Shown piece after piece: positions 21,591 to 33,655 of a stretch of DNA of 64,000 nucleotides; position 1 is the first letter of the stretch; each line of letters opens with the position of its first letter. Source of the stretch: Argyresthia goedartella (lineage: Eukaryota; Arthropoda; Insecta; Lepidoptera; Argyresthiidae); the NCBI GenBank assembly GCA_949825045.1, contig OX463810.1, forward strand, positions 36,404,201-36,468,200. Direction: 5' to 3'. The notes beneath the pieces are model-generated. The model saw only the letters and a list, made by a program, of their open reading frames with translations, did not search any database and had not been told where the DNA came from. The translations under genes and the position numbers were made by a program.

Positions 21591-22439
21591 TACGTTTTAA
21601 TGGAGTATTGAATAACTAGCTACTAACCGTTCACTTCGAGTTTGCCGCGGCTGACCTTACAAAAAATAATTTCCCTTCCCTCTCCCCCACACCGCACCCC
21701 TTTGCATTAGTACTGACAGCATCGCCCGCTACCTACGTACTGTAAGTACGTATAACCCGGGTCGCCCCGGGTGTAACCCCGCGATGACTATTATAGTTTA
21801 GTTTCTAGTCACTGATAATTGTTGAATTCTTGTTTGCTGTTTTTTCATTGTGGTGTATAAGACACGTTCCACTATGAGTGAAAAAGGAGACGTTTTGCAT
21901 AGCGCTGAATGCACTTCATTACTTAAATTGATGCCATTTTTTAAAGAGGAGAGCGAAAATAGTGTATCGTCAAAATTGGTGCTCACTTGCCTACAAGTAA
22001 ATACACAGGAAGCGGACTCTTTATTTTAGACTTATCACTTACTTATTACTTGGGGTATACATAGCAATGCCTATACACCATTTACATTCGTCGTGAACAA
22101 CATGATGATTTTGATCAAGAAATTAAATCAAGCATCTCCACCAAGTACAACTTTTTTTGTCAACGAGACAAATGGCTGTCATCCTGGCGCTCTGTGACGT
22201 CCATTTATAACGGTTAGCAACGGAAAACTTGAAAAGAACGGGTAGTACTTATTTAGCTATTTTATTAAGTTGATAAGGACGCATCTGTGCCTCTTCCACC
22301 CCGTAGACTGTCAGTTTAGATTATACTTCTTCATAGTTTTTATTTCATCAAAGCACCTTCATAGTAGTTTACGTGAAATGAGAGCCGTGAACAAGTCAGG
22401 TTTTTTCTTCTGAGTTCATAAAAAGTTTCGTCGCTCCAT
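21591..22439. other. no recognisable gene
   Basis: It contains a C-rich stretch near 21,675 and a gtacgt/acgtac pair near 21,735-21,750. No frame with family features. Confidence 0.4.
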
Positions 22440-22760
22440 AAAGTAGGTAGTGATATGTAGTATTCTAAGAACAGCCTTGTACAAAAATAAGCTAATTATA
22501 AACTCGGACGAATACAGCTCAATGATGGCTAGGAGAGTATACAAAGTGACAACGCCCACTGTCCGTACGGCATTTGCTCAGAGATTCAGTTCCTTCTCCT
22601 TCCCCTTTACATACAACGTAGTCTGTAAGAACACAGACATTAAACACTCCAGCATCCCAGAGGCTAAGGTTACAATAACGAAATGGCTGTCGAATCTAGA
22701 TTATGACAAAACCGAAGCCCTCCTATCCGTTTGTACCTAAGTAATAATAATACATACATA
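22440..22760 (+). pseudogene. LINE reverse transcriptase C-terminal fragment
   Basis: A 96-codon frame (22,450-22,740, start not an ATG I trust) has the pattern VRTAFAQR...FPFTYN...KWLSNLDYDKTEALL, which resembles the C-terminal end of lepidopteran CR1/Jockey-type LINE proteins. The reverse transcriptase core is absent, so this is a 5'-truncated insertion. The AT-rich sequence after the stop is probably its 3' UTR. Assignment is from remembered family pattern only. Confidence 0.45.
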
Positions 22761-23654
22761 TTTATTTATATTCCTACATAATCACTAATCTAAACACACA
22801 TACACATTATATTTATTTTACATTATCTATATCCACATTACATCCCTCATAAAATTAAACTGATTATGAATTATCTTTATTTATCCTTAACATTCTCTGC
22901 ATACATACACAATACCACTCTTATTTGTAATATATACATATTTATATAACTGTTGGTTTTACTTAGCTTAAATTTTTAGTTTTATATCATTTTCCTTTTT
23001 TTCACTAAAACTTAAATAAAATCATTTTCGTCTTTACGAATAAACTAACTTATGAAGTTAGCAACTAATTAAGTATTTTTAAACTTGTAATTTGGCCAGG
23101 ACTCCTCGAGACAGGTTAAACCTAGTGTGGGGTCCACAAGCAACTTGTATATTTCAACCCAATCTGGTAAATAAATATTTTGTATTTTTATATGCAAAGA
23201 GACATATTTTACTTATAAGAATAATCACAGATGAAATGTATAACTCTACTACTGCCTCTGTTATTAAGGGCCACTATCTAGAAACGCGGAATAAATCTCG
23301 AGGATAGTTATTCTACGAAAAAAAAATAACCTATGATTTTCCCCGACCCGGTGATTTCTCCCATCTCAAACGAAAAAACAGTTCGAATTAACTAATCCAC
23401 GAAAAAGGCGCGTCGAGTTTTTAACTAGCGAGATTTGAACGAATTATTTGAATGATTATTATTCTATCTCACTCTTACAAAGGATAAAGGATGACTTGTG
23501 GTCCCTTTCTTAAAAAATATAAAAGATCATCAGATTTGACGTTTCCATCCAATGTCAAAGGCGTCTTTCTATTGTTGGTTGGCTTTATTTATTTACGAAC
23601 GAGTTAAACAACATTATCATCTTGATATTGGAAGAATCCCGCAAATAATCAACA
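22761..23654. other. AT-rich, no recognisable gene
   Basis: 22,741-23,040 probably includes LINE 3' UTR. The short plus frame at 23,092 has no motif. Nothing else seen. Confidence 0.4.
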
Positions 23655-23820
23655 TTTTCCTCATCATCGTACTCCGCCCACATCGACCTATTGCTGGGCA
23701 TAGGCCTCCTCTTTAGCGCCAATCATCACGGTCCAGTGCCGACCACATCCCGCAAGGTCCTGTCAACGTGATGATATCGTAGGATCGTCGGGCAGGTGGT
23801 CTGCCGATAATCGAAAGGCC
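23655..23820 (-). mobile_element. RTE-type LINE 3' end
   Basis: On the minus strand it contains aggaggcctatgcccagcaa followed by taggtcgatg and, further on, tgatgatgaggaaa, the lepidopteran RTE terminus. Upstream minus-strand sequence (cacgttgacaggac...gatgatt) fits the same 3' region. Confidence 0.55.
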
Positions 23821-23899
23821 CTGAATTTACGCTCGCCAAACCTACAACATAGTTATAAGTATCTCCAAGACCCAAGTCCTCAAACAACCAGCAAGAGGC

Positions 23900-24545
23900 T
23901 GGTTTGTGACTTCCGCCCTCTTATCGACACTGACCAAAACTTACAGTATACAAAGCATTGGTTCTGCCTTTACTTCTATATGCTGCAGAAACTTGGTGCC
24001 ACTACAAACCAGTTATCAGAAAACTGGACTCGTTCCACATGAGATATGTGAGTTCTCTTTCAAAAACAGAAGTGTTATGGAGGCACTACTGATGGAAAGC
24101 CAGCTGAGATGGAGTGGACTATTAGAGCATATGGATGACTGTAGACTGCCAAAAGCAGTGTCCTATTCAGAACTGACCAACTGGAAACGGAACCCAGGCG
24201 GATAGTACCTGCGCTACAAGGATGTTCTCAAATATCACCTTACCGCATGCAGCATACCACCTGATAAATGCAACATGCTCATGCGTGGCCAAATTGGCAT
24301 TCTGTTGTACATTGAAGAATTTGGGAAAAGCAAAGAGTAGAAGCAAAACATCAGAAAAGGAAATATCAGCCTCAGTGCACCTACACTTACACCTACAATG
24401 ATTCGGGGCAACTATTCTGTGTCCAATGCTACAGGACATTTAAGAGCACATTCTGATTCGCCAGCCACGTTAGAGCATACAATAGGTGATATCAGAAGTC
24501 GCTGTTCATTGAATACGACGAAGAGGACCTCAGTTTTGTGTGGTA
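23900..24545 (+). pseudogene. degraded LINE C-terminal region with terminal zinc finger
   Basis: Across frames one can read LPLLLYAAETW, KLDSFHMRYVSSL, MESQLRWSGLLEHMDD and a C-terminal CVQCYRTFKSTF with a stop, then ASHVRA. This order (end of reverse transcriptase, the LRWSGH-MDD block, a final C2H2 finger) matches a widespread group of endonuclease/reverse-transcriptase LINE proteins. Several frameshifts and stops make it non-functional. Confidence 0.6.
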
Positions 24546-24547
24546 AA

Positions 24548-24632
24548 AACAAGTTCCCACAAAGTGACCTGGTGTGGCGCCAGAAGCAATGGATAAGCCT
24601 ATACATACATGTTTTAAATTTTATGTAAATAA
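24548..24632 (+). mobile_element. SINE-D 3' fragment
   Basis: It contains aagttcccacaaagtgacct, ggcgccagaagcaatgg and ctatacatacatgttt, matching the tail of SINE-D. The head is missing. Confidence 0.45.
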
Positions 24633-24770
24633 ACAATCAATACACACTTCTATAATTTTTTATTTGTACAATTTCACATAGATTGACAATTCATTCATTG
24701 CATGCATGTATATATTTATGTTAATATTTTAATTTGTATTCATATATTAAAATATAAACTATATTTGTAT

Positions 24771-24968
24771 GGAAAATATTAAACTGCACACCAAAAATAC
24801 TGATTTACACAGCAAATATCAGGGCAAAATGCTGCGGTAGCTTAGGTGAAGGGAAAAGGGGGTGAGCAAAGAGAACAACAATAAATACTTAAAACATAAA
24901 CTTCAGTACACATAATCCTTTTTTGCTGTGCAAATCAGTATTTTGGATGTGCGATTAAATACTAGCCC
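24771..24968. mobile_element. hAT-like MITE, compact complete copy
   Basis: A 198-bp element flanked by direct copies of atttgtat at 24,763-24,770 and 24,969-24,976. The left end ggaaaatattaaactgcaca and the right end tgcgattaaatactagccc are imperfect inverted repeats extending through actgattt(g/a)cacagcaaa. Body motifs (ctgcggtagcttaggtga) identify the family. No ORF. Confidence 0.88.
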
Positions 24969-24976
24969 ATTTGTAT

Positions 24977-26854
24977 GGAGCCCTCACGGGTAAATGCCGC
25001 CTCCAAGGATATTCACCTCTCTCTATCATTGGCCATATCCGACCATCTTCGACCAGCCACTGTCACAATTGTGTCTGACCATCTGGCACATAGCCTGTGT
25101 CTTGCTTTTTTACTGCTTGTCCGAGGTCCATCCGTCCATCTCTGGGTCCATCTATTGTCTGTATATCCAGCTATGTAGTCTACTCATTTCCATTTTATTT
25201 GTAATGAGATGGTTAGGGTGTCATTACTTTTGTTTTGTCGTAGATATCTACATACTACTTCATCTTGTCTTTCAGTTTATACCCAGGTAACTTCTTTCCA
25301 TTCTCCTTTGAGTGGTGCTGGAGTTCAACATTGCCCAGATGCTGTTGCATGATATAAAGTCTAAAAGCTTTTTGTCATAATCATAAACAATTAAGATATG
25401 AAATTGGAATTCTAAATATTTATTAATTATCTGCTCCACAACTTGAATGTAATCAAATTTCTTGCAGATTGCAGCTAGGTTCTGCAGTTGCGTGGAAGTG
25501 GTGTGGCTGATCATTTAGACCTGGTATATTGCGAGAGTTGAGACGAAGGTTGGATATGTCTGAGCCTAGACAACTGTTTATCTGCATTGATGTGTGCGAT
25601 TTGCCTTTTCTGAGATAAGCCGGTGAGATGTTGCATCGCAAGCAGTGCTGATATTGGCTGGATTGTAGATAGGGGCTGGTTCCGCCCCCTCATCGACACT
25701 CTGACCCTTGTATTCGCAGGGTACGGGAGCGGCACCGAGCTTCTTCGTAAGTTTACACAATTGTTCTGTCAGGAAGTTACATATCATACGGTCTCATTGC
25801 AGAATCGTACGTAGATGGAACCTGCTTGTCATTGAGAATGGAATGTGCTGGATACTTCAGTTATGTGAGCAGAAGCCGCAAAACAACCTAAAAAATGCAT
25901 CAATGGCTAAAGATAAATTATCAATAGATAGAATAAAGTAACCTCAAAATCAACGAATGTTTGTATCAGTTGTTGCCACTGTTCATAATAAAAGTAAAAA
26001 ATGGGGAATTTTGTTCATTTTACCTCAAGTTTTATCGAAATATTGGGTAAAATGGTAACATTTATAGGAAATCCCTCGAATAACTCACTTAAACCGCCAT
26101 TTTCCCCAGAATTTCTTTGACAGCAGTATCCCATGATTTAATCTATGGATTTCGTGCTAAATCGTGGAATAATGTTGGTGCTGGACAATTTGAAGAAATC
26201 CGGAGAATTTCTCCTCGAGTTAGCGTAATCGTGGGATTAATAGTTTATAGCTAGTGGCCCTAAGGCACCTAGTAATTAACACAGCGGTAGATTACACCGG
26301 CTATTCAAGTTTTACACAGCATCATCAGTTAGCCAGATGTGATTAAATGCAACGTTAAAAACTCTGCCATTTGCGCGAGCCGCGCCCGCTGCGGCGCCTC
26401 TCTCCGTTTATCGCCGACAATCATCGCATTGTCCGCTCACCTCTGCTCTGCCCAGTGGCCGCAGTTATGAAAACAAGAGAAAGGATATTTCATTTCCGGC
26501 CGCCATCATAAAATATTATTTTAATCCGGTCGAGCGCTTCGACGCGCTGAATATTCAATGAATGCAGCTCCGCCATATTTTATTTGAGTTTTTATGCAAA
26601 ATATTACACAGGACCGGCGCCCAGGGAAGACTGGAGTTCGGATATTTTTTAATCTTGTCTGGAGTCTTTCTGAGGAGCGGTCATGTCGAGATGTCCAATA
26701 ACTGCTATGGCTCTGCTTGTTGAATCTCAATCGCCGTATTGCTCGGTGTTGACTTGTATGACGTGCAGCTGATAGACTATTACCCCCAGTTTCCGAAAGA
26801 GTTTTGACACCTTCAGAAATGCACACTGCACCGCTGTAGAAGGAACAACAAATT
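24977..26854. other. unassigned sequence
   Basis: Several overlapping short frames on both strands (24,975-25,941 and 26,521-26,949) lack recognisable motifs and are mutually exclusive. A GC-richer stretch at 26,370-26,470 (gcgcgagccgcgcccgctgc) could be promoter-like but has no gene attached. I do not recognise this region. Confidence 0.35.
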
Positions 26855-26965
26855 AAACGGTCCAGTGCGAGTCGTACTCGCGCACGAAGGGTTCCGTACC
26901 ACCGTACAATGGTAGGTATGGTGTGGAGTGAATAGTTTGGATTTAACATAGCAAAATGTTGTTGA
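26855..26965. repeat. dispersed repeat, inverted partner of 62,936-63,034
   Basis: The run from aattaaacggtccagtgcg through gaagggttccgtaccaccg to gagtgaatagtttggattt is nearly the exact reverse complement of 62,936-63,034. Confidence 0.8.
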
Positions 26966-27029
26966 CGAAGTTATTGGTGCGGCTACTCTCATACTGCATG
27001 TACGTTTTATACACACATTGACATGTCGT

Positions 27030-29545
27030 CATACTGAAAAATTTCATTTCATAGACACCAATATTTGTATTGGAAAATATTTTTATTTGACTAAGGATAG
27101 GTATTACCTATCTAGGTTTTATACAAAACAGATAGCACAGTCACTATCTTATTTTATTTTGAACTCAGTCAAGTTTTTGACTAATGAAACGCCTGCTTTT
27201 ATTGAGCAGTGTATTAATAATGACATGTACTCCTTGGAATCAGTTCCAAGCTCTTTAAATTAACCCATAGGACAACAGAGAGTAACTCTGGCAGTAATAT
27301 TAATATTTGTATAAATATACCTTCATCTTGCCCATTAAATCAAGTTACTAGTAATGAAAAATGTAAAAGTAAGAATATTTTAAACGTGGTTCAACAAAAT
27401 ATACAGGGCATGTTAAGTAAAGAACTGGAAATTGAGTTATTCATGAACTGTAATAATATTGATATTTAATGTATAACAGAGCACTTTTTAAAGAGTTATC
27501 AGTTCATGTTCAACTTTAATAACCACCACGTTGCTAGTTCGTTCAACAGAAAAACAGCTGATCGCGGTGGCTCCTTAATACTTGTAAATAATAGTTTTAA
27601 ATATAAGGAACGAGTTGACATAGTGAGCCTGTCTGTTAAGCGTACCATGGAAATAGCCTGTATTGAACTTGAACAACTTATTGTAATGAGCGTATACAGA
27701 CCACCAGATTCATCCTTTGATTTATTCGAAAAGAAAATGGATGAAGTGTTGATTAAAATCAGCGATAAAAACATTTTTTTTATAATTTGTGGTGATTTTA
27801 ATGTTAATCTGTTAGAGGATAATAATATTTGTACTAGATTAAAATCTTTTTTTTTATGTCACAACATGAACTATCTGTTTTTGGAGCCTACTAGAATTAC
27901 TGCAACATCTGCTACCTGCATTGACAATATATTTACTAACATTACGCCCATTTTCAAATCGGTCATCAATAAATTAACCTCTGATCACTCTGGTCAGACA
28001 GGTATATTCAATATTAAAATAAAAAAGGACCAAAAAGAGGATATTACATGTGTGCCCGTTAGTGACACTCGGCTTGAACACTACAGGAATAATATTTTAG
28101 ATAAACTATGGGAAATACCATACAGTGACGATCCAAATTTGTTGTACAACTCAGTATTTAACCTTGTCAAAAATGAATATGATACGGTATTTAAATCAAA
28201 AACTATAAAAGTTAATAACAAAGCTTTGTTTAGTGATTGGGCGACAGTTGGAATTCATAGGAGCAGACGAAGATTATATGAACTCTATGAAGAGAAACCA
28301 TATAACAAAAATACGGCCTTTCTAGATTATGTTCGTAGTTATTCAAAAATGTTTAAACGCGTTTGTGCCGTAGCTAAATCTAATTTCATTAAAAACAAAA
28401 TTGAATCTAGTAGCAATGTAATGAAAACGACTTGGCAAATTATAAACAGAGAGACTGGAAAGGCCAAAGCTACACATAATAACTTCAAGCTTAAGATAGA
28501 TAATCAATTGCTAAGTACAGACCAAAAAGTAGCAAAAGCTTTAGAAAATTTCTTTACGGACATTCCAGTTTCAACAACCAAGTCTTTAAATTCATCTCCC
28601 GCTGCTGCTGAATCTATACCTAAACAAAACTTTGAGGAATGTAAAACAGATTTTAAATTTAGGCACGTAAATAATGAAGACATTGTAAAAGCGTTTAAAT
28701 CCCTGGAAATGAAAAAGACAGCTGACGCCCACGGTCTATCAGTAAAAATTATTAGTTCCATTGTAGATTGTATTGCACCTCACCTTTGTTGTATATTTAA
28801 TCAATGTATAGATAATGGTGTGTTTCCTGGCTTGATGAAACTAAGTAAAGTTATACCTTTATTCAAAGCTGGTAGTACATCAGACCCCACCAATTTTAGA
28901 CCCATATCGATACTACCAACGCTTAGCAAAATATTTGAAAAACGCATACTTAATCAATTGCAAAGTCATTTTTATCTCAATAATTTAATTCATATTGCTC
29001 AGTTTGGTTTCACAAAGGGTCGTTCAACAGCCGATGCTGGTGTTGAACTAATCGACAATATTTTTGATGCCTGGGAAGACGCAATGGATGCAATAGGTGT
29101 CATCTGCGATCTATCCAAGGCTTTTGATTGCGTCCATCATGACACTCTTGTCAGGAAGTTACGCCATTATGGTGTAAAAGATCAGGCACTTGGCCTTCTG
29201 GAGTCATATCTAACATATAGGGTTCAGATGGTCGATGTTAATGGGAAAAGATCACCTGGGTCTTCAATAAGTATGGGCGTACCGCAAGGTTCAGTTCTTG
29301 GTCCTTTCTTGTTTTTAGTATATATTAATGATTTACCTTACCTTGTTAAAGCAAAACATGGGTTAGTATTGTTTGCCGATGATACTTCTTTGATATTCAA
29401 AGCAATCAAATTATGACGAGGTAAACAATGCTATCTCTAGTACTGTATATATATAACTGGTTTACTGTTAACAATTTGTTACTTAATGAAAAGAAAACTA
29501 AATGTATTAAATTCGTGTTACCCAATGTGAACCCGGTAAAATAAA
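27030..29545 (+). pseudogene. LINE J1: Jockey-like endonuclease/reverse transcriptase, damaged
   Basis: The main frame (27,506-29,416, 636 codons) carries the apurinic-type endonuclease C-terminal part (CGDFNVNLLED, TSDHSGQTG) and reverse transcriptase (RPISILPTLSKIFEK, GFTKGRSTAD, VICDLSKAFDCVHHD, GVPQGSVLGPFLF, LFADDTSL). The same frame upstream reads VQQNIQGMLSK, then a TAA at 27,467, then CITEHFLK, so the endonuclease start is cut off by a nonsense mutation. After 29,416 the thumb continues in another frame (WFTVNNLLLNEKKTKC) and is lost at about 29,540. Before it, 27,030-27,263 encodes a block (FIDTNI...AQSLSYFI) that could be the end of an SGNH-hydrolase-like domain, a guess. Confidence 0.85.
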
Positions 29546-30177
29546 TGATTTTTCATTTGATTTGACGTAACCAGGTGCATTTATAAGTTTGTATATGGTT
29601 TACAGATAAACATAAAACCTTGGCAATTCCAGTGATTTTCATAATTTTAGACTCTGTTATTTCGGAGATAGGGGAGGGGGGTATACTTTTCTGATCATTA
29701 CTTCTGAACTTACAAAACTAAAATAAAAATAAAAATATTTTTTTAAGTTTCTAAGAGCCTGTTTCAACGATACGCTTCATTACCCCTCCGCTTTTTTAAC
29801 CAATCTTTTTTTCATATTACACCCGAACTATGTTACGGTTATCAGGATAAGTATTTTAGCAGAAGATTTCAAGACTCTATCTCCTATAGTTCCTGAGAAA
29901 AGTGCCTGTGACAGACCGACGGGCAAGCGAGTGATCCTTTAACGGTTTCCCCTCTGATGTACGGAACCCTAAGAAACACACACACACTTGATGTTTGTGA
30001 TTTCTACATTGACCAATATCTCGCCCCATACAGCCATTTCAAAAACCCGCCCAACTCAAAGTATTCGGCTTATGTTTAAACGATCACCAAAAACGCTCCT
30101 ATTTTACTACCAATAAATTCGAAACGACCGCCAGAATTAATAAACGACCACCAAATTGTGTTTGGATAAATGATCAC
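29546..30177. repeat. dispersed repeat related to R1 and flanks
   Basis: 29,635-29,975 holds gttatttcggagatagggg, ctgagaaaagtgcctgtgac, agcgagtgatcctttaacgg and gtacggaaccctaag, phrases shared with 12,295-12,650 and R1 copies. 29,980-30,177 shows repeated cgaccaccaaa phrases. No gene. Confidence 0.5.
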
Positions 30178-30312
30178 CAAACTTCTTTTTATGTTTTGTG
30201 TACTTAAGTTTATGTTTGAAGTATTTTTGTTGTTCTTACATGTTCAACCTAATACGAAGGATAAACTAACGCACCTAAGCTACCGCAGTAATTTGCCCTG
30301 ATATTTTCTGCA
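30178..30312. mobile_element. hAT-like MITE internal fragment
   Basis: It contains tgtgtacttaagtttatgtt, tgttcttacatgttcaacct and cacctaagctaccgcag followed by gccctgatatt, in family order. Outer ends are missing. Confidence 0.6.
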
Positions 30313-31043
30313 ACTTATTTTGGGTAGCATTTACCAATTTTGGGTAGGAAAAATTTTTTTTGGTGATCATTATATTTGTTGCCCAAGTATTCTACTAAGT
30401 CACGCTATGCATATCGTAACTAGACGTTATGTAAGGGCTTTAGACTACTAGACGTTACGTAAGCCTCCTCGCGTCTATTAGCGCGGAAGCACCAGCAGTC
30501 GCCAGCGATTATCGGCGAGGCGGGATGTTTTTGTTGTTTCGCCTGAAAAAGTTAGATCAAATACGTGGCGTGGCGACAAAATAGGCTACCGCCGACACTT
30601 GGACCAGAAACTAGAGAAATATAGCTTGATTCTTGTGACAGATCGCCGTATCTCTTTTGCCTCAGGGGACTCTACTGACGCGGAAAAGAACAGCTTGAAA
30701 TGTCAAATGGATTTTGTTGGCTCTGTTTTACAGGAGACAGTATTATTTTTAAGGTTCGTCCGACAACAAAGTCACGCCTTTTCCTGTACGGGTTAGCAGA
30801 GGCGTAGTGCCCGCGTTAAGTCAGTTATTCTGTCCTCCATTTTGCGTGTCAGGGGGCTAGTCCATCGCCGCTGCTTCGGTGATATGAAGGTTTGCTCACG
30901 AAGTTAAGAAGTACATGAACTATTAAAGAAAATAACATATCGATATACTCAACATTGAATCATGTTAATATCGTTCATAAATTGTCAGACAGTGGTTCAA
31001 TGGAGAGAAGAGGCAAAAGGCGTTTCTAAACGTTGCGTCAATA
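30313..31043. other. no recognisable gene
   Basis: It has a duplicated tagacgtta(t/c)gtaag phrase at 30,420-30,460 and a GC-richer part at 30,470-30,530. The plus frame at 30,599-30,796 has no motif. Confidence 0.35.
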
Positions 31044-31285
31044 TGACGACCCGAATGACCGAATCGACAGTGACCCTGCCAACAAAGCCAAGGGTCCCGG
31101 GTTCGAGTCCCGGTGGGGGCAAATATTTGTTTGATAAGAACGGATGTTTGTACCCTAGTCATGGTTGTTTATCTATCTAAGTATAATATTTATCTATATA
31201 AGTATGTGTATCGTTGTCTAGTACCCGAGATACAGGGAATCCTAGTTTGGGGCTAGATCAATGTGTATAAGTAGTGTCCAAGGTA
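31044..31285 (+). mobile_element. SINE-A copy
   Basis: Head with gaatgaccgaatcgacagtg and gtcccgggttcgagtcccgg (box B). The body matches 7084 base for base over long stretches (acggatgtttgtaccctagt, ggttgtttatctatctaag) and ends tgtccaaggtatc. Confidence 0.85.
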
Positions 31286-32489
31286 TCATCAAGGTATCAA
31301 TATTTTACAAAAAATAATCAAAGTTTTTATTTTAATTTGTCTCTGGAAAAATGTGAATGTGAATCTTTATTTATTCCAAGCCATCGTGATGGCGTGTGGC
31401 CCTAGTTGAGGATATTTATTATTTATTAATATTCTTTATAAGTTTTACTTCTCCTTGATACCGCCATTAATATTATATCATAGTTATATAATACTCTATT
31501 ATAAAATATGTTCTATAATGAATAAAATAATATTGCTCTGAATATGGACAGACTCGTAAAACCTCGAGCCGCTACGTCGTAGCACATGCGACACGTAGCG
31601 CAGAGCCGCTACGAGATCGCTGCTACGTTCGTAGCACTAATTGTAGAATCTGTTGCTAACTCATAATAATTCAAATTCAAATTCATAATAATTCATAATT
31701 CATTTATTAATAACGTAAGTTACAGGTCAATATAATAATTAAATTAAATAACATCATGACAAAAAATAAAATATCAATCGGTAAATTAAATTAAATTTAA
31801 AGTCAAATTATGTCAAGTAATAGACAAAAATTTAAAATAAATTAATATTCATCGAAATTAATGAAATGTCAAGGAATTCCTCAAATGTGTAGGAGGTGTC
31901 AAAATATCTTGTGGTTAACTGGTGATAATGATAATTGTTTGAGTAAAATTTTAAAATACTTATTAGATTTTAAATTTTATTTTGTTAACCTTTTCCGAGG
32001 ACCAATCTTCTATAAGTTTTTTAATCTATTATAGAGGGGGGGGGGGGTTAAATCTACAAAATGATCCTGCAGCTACGTCCAAATTAGCAACGGAATGCTT
32101 TCTGAGCAGGTTATTTTCAAAATCCAATCCATATTACCTAACATTTTTGTTTGTTTAGGTATCCTATACCCATATTTGACCACATTCATATTGCGCATTA
32201 TACCTATTGGATAATCAAAAAACTGCTAAGACAATATCTCATTGAATTTCAATTGAATGAAAATTGATAAGTTCATAAAAGTAGATGGAAGAAGATTTTC
32301 AAGGAAATACAAAACACTAACCCTGGATAATATAGCGGTAAACATAAACAATTCAAGGATATACAACACCTTCCCTTTGGCCCGACACTAAGATAAAGTC
32401 TTCCCACAGTTATCAATCTAGTTCTTCTAGCCAACCATGGTTTGCTGCAAGAAACCACTTTTAATATTAAAGCTCGATTTTTTACATTG
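31286..32489. other. AT-rich; a cluster of ctacg palindromes at 31,560-31,650
   Basis: At 31,560-31,650 the phrases gccgctacgtcgtagc, gccgctacgagatcg and gctacgttcgtagcac form overlapping inverted repeats. Elsewhere the sequence is AT-rich, with a G-run at 32,036-32,047. No gene. Confidence 0.4.
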
Positions 32490-32725
32490 TTTATCCTCCT
32501 TGTACACACGTATCATAAACCCTCTTTAATGCGTACAAAAACTTCACGTTACGATCAGCATAATGTTAAACTACTTGGTAAAAACTCATTTCTTTTCTGC
32601 ATAATGTGTAATCTTTCAGAAAAGAAAATAAAGAGAGCTTATGATATGTGTGTAGATAAACTAGTGTATGTTACTGTACATAATTAGGCATTAAAACTCT
32701 CGAGTGATATTATCATGAAATTAAT
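32490..32725 (+). repeat. TIR-containing dispersed repeat, copy 1
   Basis: The stretch from acacacgtatcataaaccct to the inverted agagagcttatgatatgtgtg (about 32,502-32,668) has imperfect terminal inverted repeats. The following ctagtgtatgttactgtaca and taggcattaaaactctcgag are shared with 41,970-42,330 in reverse orientation. Confidence 0.6.
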
Positions 32726-32859
32726 GCCCTCCATTATGTAGCAGTCACATAAACTAGGTACTATTATATACCTGTTCTCCGCTTGACTAAAATGGGTAGT
32801 TCAATAAATGAATTATAAATTAAATAAGAGTCGCTGGAATATACCCCGAAATCAAAATA

Positions 32860-33152
32860 ATAAATGTAACCCATTAATGTTCCCAACGAGGGGCACAGGC
32901 CTTTACCCGGATACGAGTAAGATTAAGCCATACTCCACCACGCTGGCTCAGTGCGGGTTGATGGAGGGGTTTTACGACCACTACCACGTAGCGATAGTAG
33001 CCGGGACCTACAGCTTAACGTGTCATCCGAAATACTGAACGTCCGATAATGTACTTAAGATAAATTAATTATCTCATTGGTACGTGGTCAGGAATCAAAC
33101 CTGCATCTCCTGTGTGAGAAGCAAGCGTGAAACCCATTAGACCACGGAGCCA
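32860..33152 (-). mobile_element. SINE-B copy
   Basis: It closely matches 6305 in reverse orientation, from aatgtaacccattaatg to the reverse complement of the tRNA-like head (accacggagc). Box B appears as ggaatcaaacc. Confidence 0.85.
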
Positions 33153-33181
33153 ATCAAAATAACTGGACAAAATTTTTGAAT

Positions 33182-33362
33182 GACCTCTGTGGCGCTACGA
33201 TCATGCGAGAGGTCCCGGGTTCGAGCCCCGGCTGGGTATAAAGAAAAAAATCACAGGTCTTGGATGTTTATATGTGTGACATGTCGCTGTTTCTGGTTTC
33301 CACAACACAAGGTATCCTAATGTGGGATCAGAAGCGATGCATTACCTGCATATAAATGTTTA
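33182..33362 (+). mobile_element. SINE-D copy, first of an inverted pair
   Basis: The head starts gacctctgtggcgctacgat and has box B gggttcgagcccc. The body has ttggatgtttatatgtgtga, gtcgctgtttctggtttcc and gtatcctaatgtggg. It is the clearest full-length member. Confidence 0.85.
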
Positions 33363-33465
33363 TGTTTTAATTACCGCTGGTGGGTTGCAACTTTATGATA
33401 GAAAAAATAAAGTTTTATATTCTTAGTTGTCCAATTTAATCAGTTGGCCAATCCATTTTTTATCT

Positions 33466-33655
33466 ACATATAGGCACATACATTGCTTCTGGCCCTACAC
33501 TAGGATACCATGTGTCGTGGGAACCAGAAACAAGGACGTTACACACATATAAACATCCAAGATCTGGGGTTTTTTTTTCACCCCCAGCCGGTGATCGAAC
33601 CTGGGACTTTTCGTATGGTGAGCAGAGCCACAAGCGCTACGTCACAGAGGTCGCC
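33466..33655 (-). mobile_element. SINE-D copy, second of an inverted pair
   Basis: Reverse complement of the 33,182 copy across the full unit, from the tail (cacatacattgcttctggcc) to the head (gcgctacgtcacagaggtcg). The two copies face each other across about 100 bases, so a read-through transcript could fold into a long hairpin. Confidence 0.85.

Noticed and set aside
26521..26949. 142-codon minus-strand frame as a host gene
   Set aside because: It ends inside the dispersed repeat at 26,855, has no motif and is overlapped by an equally plausible frame.
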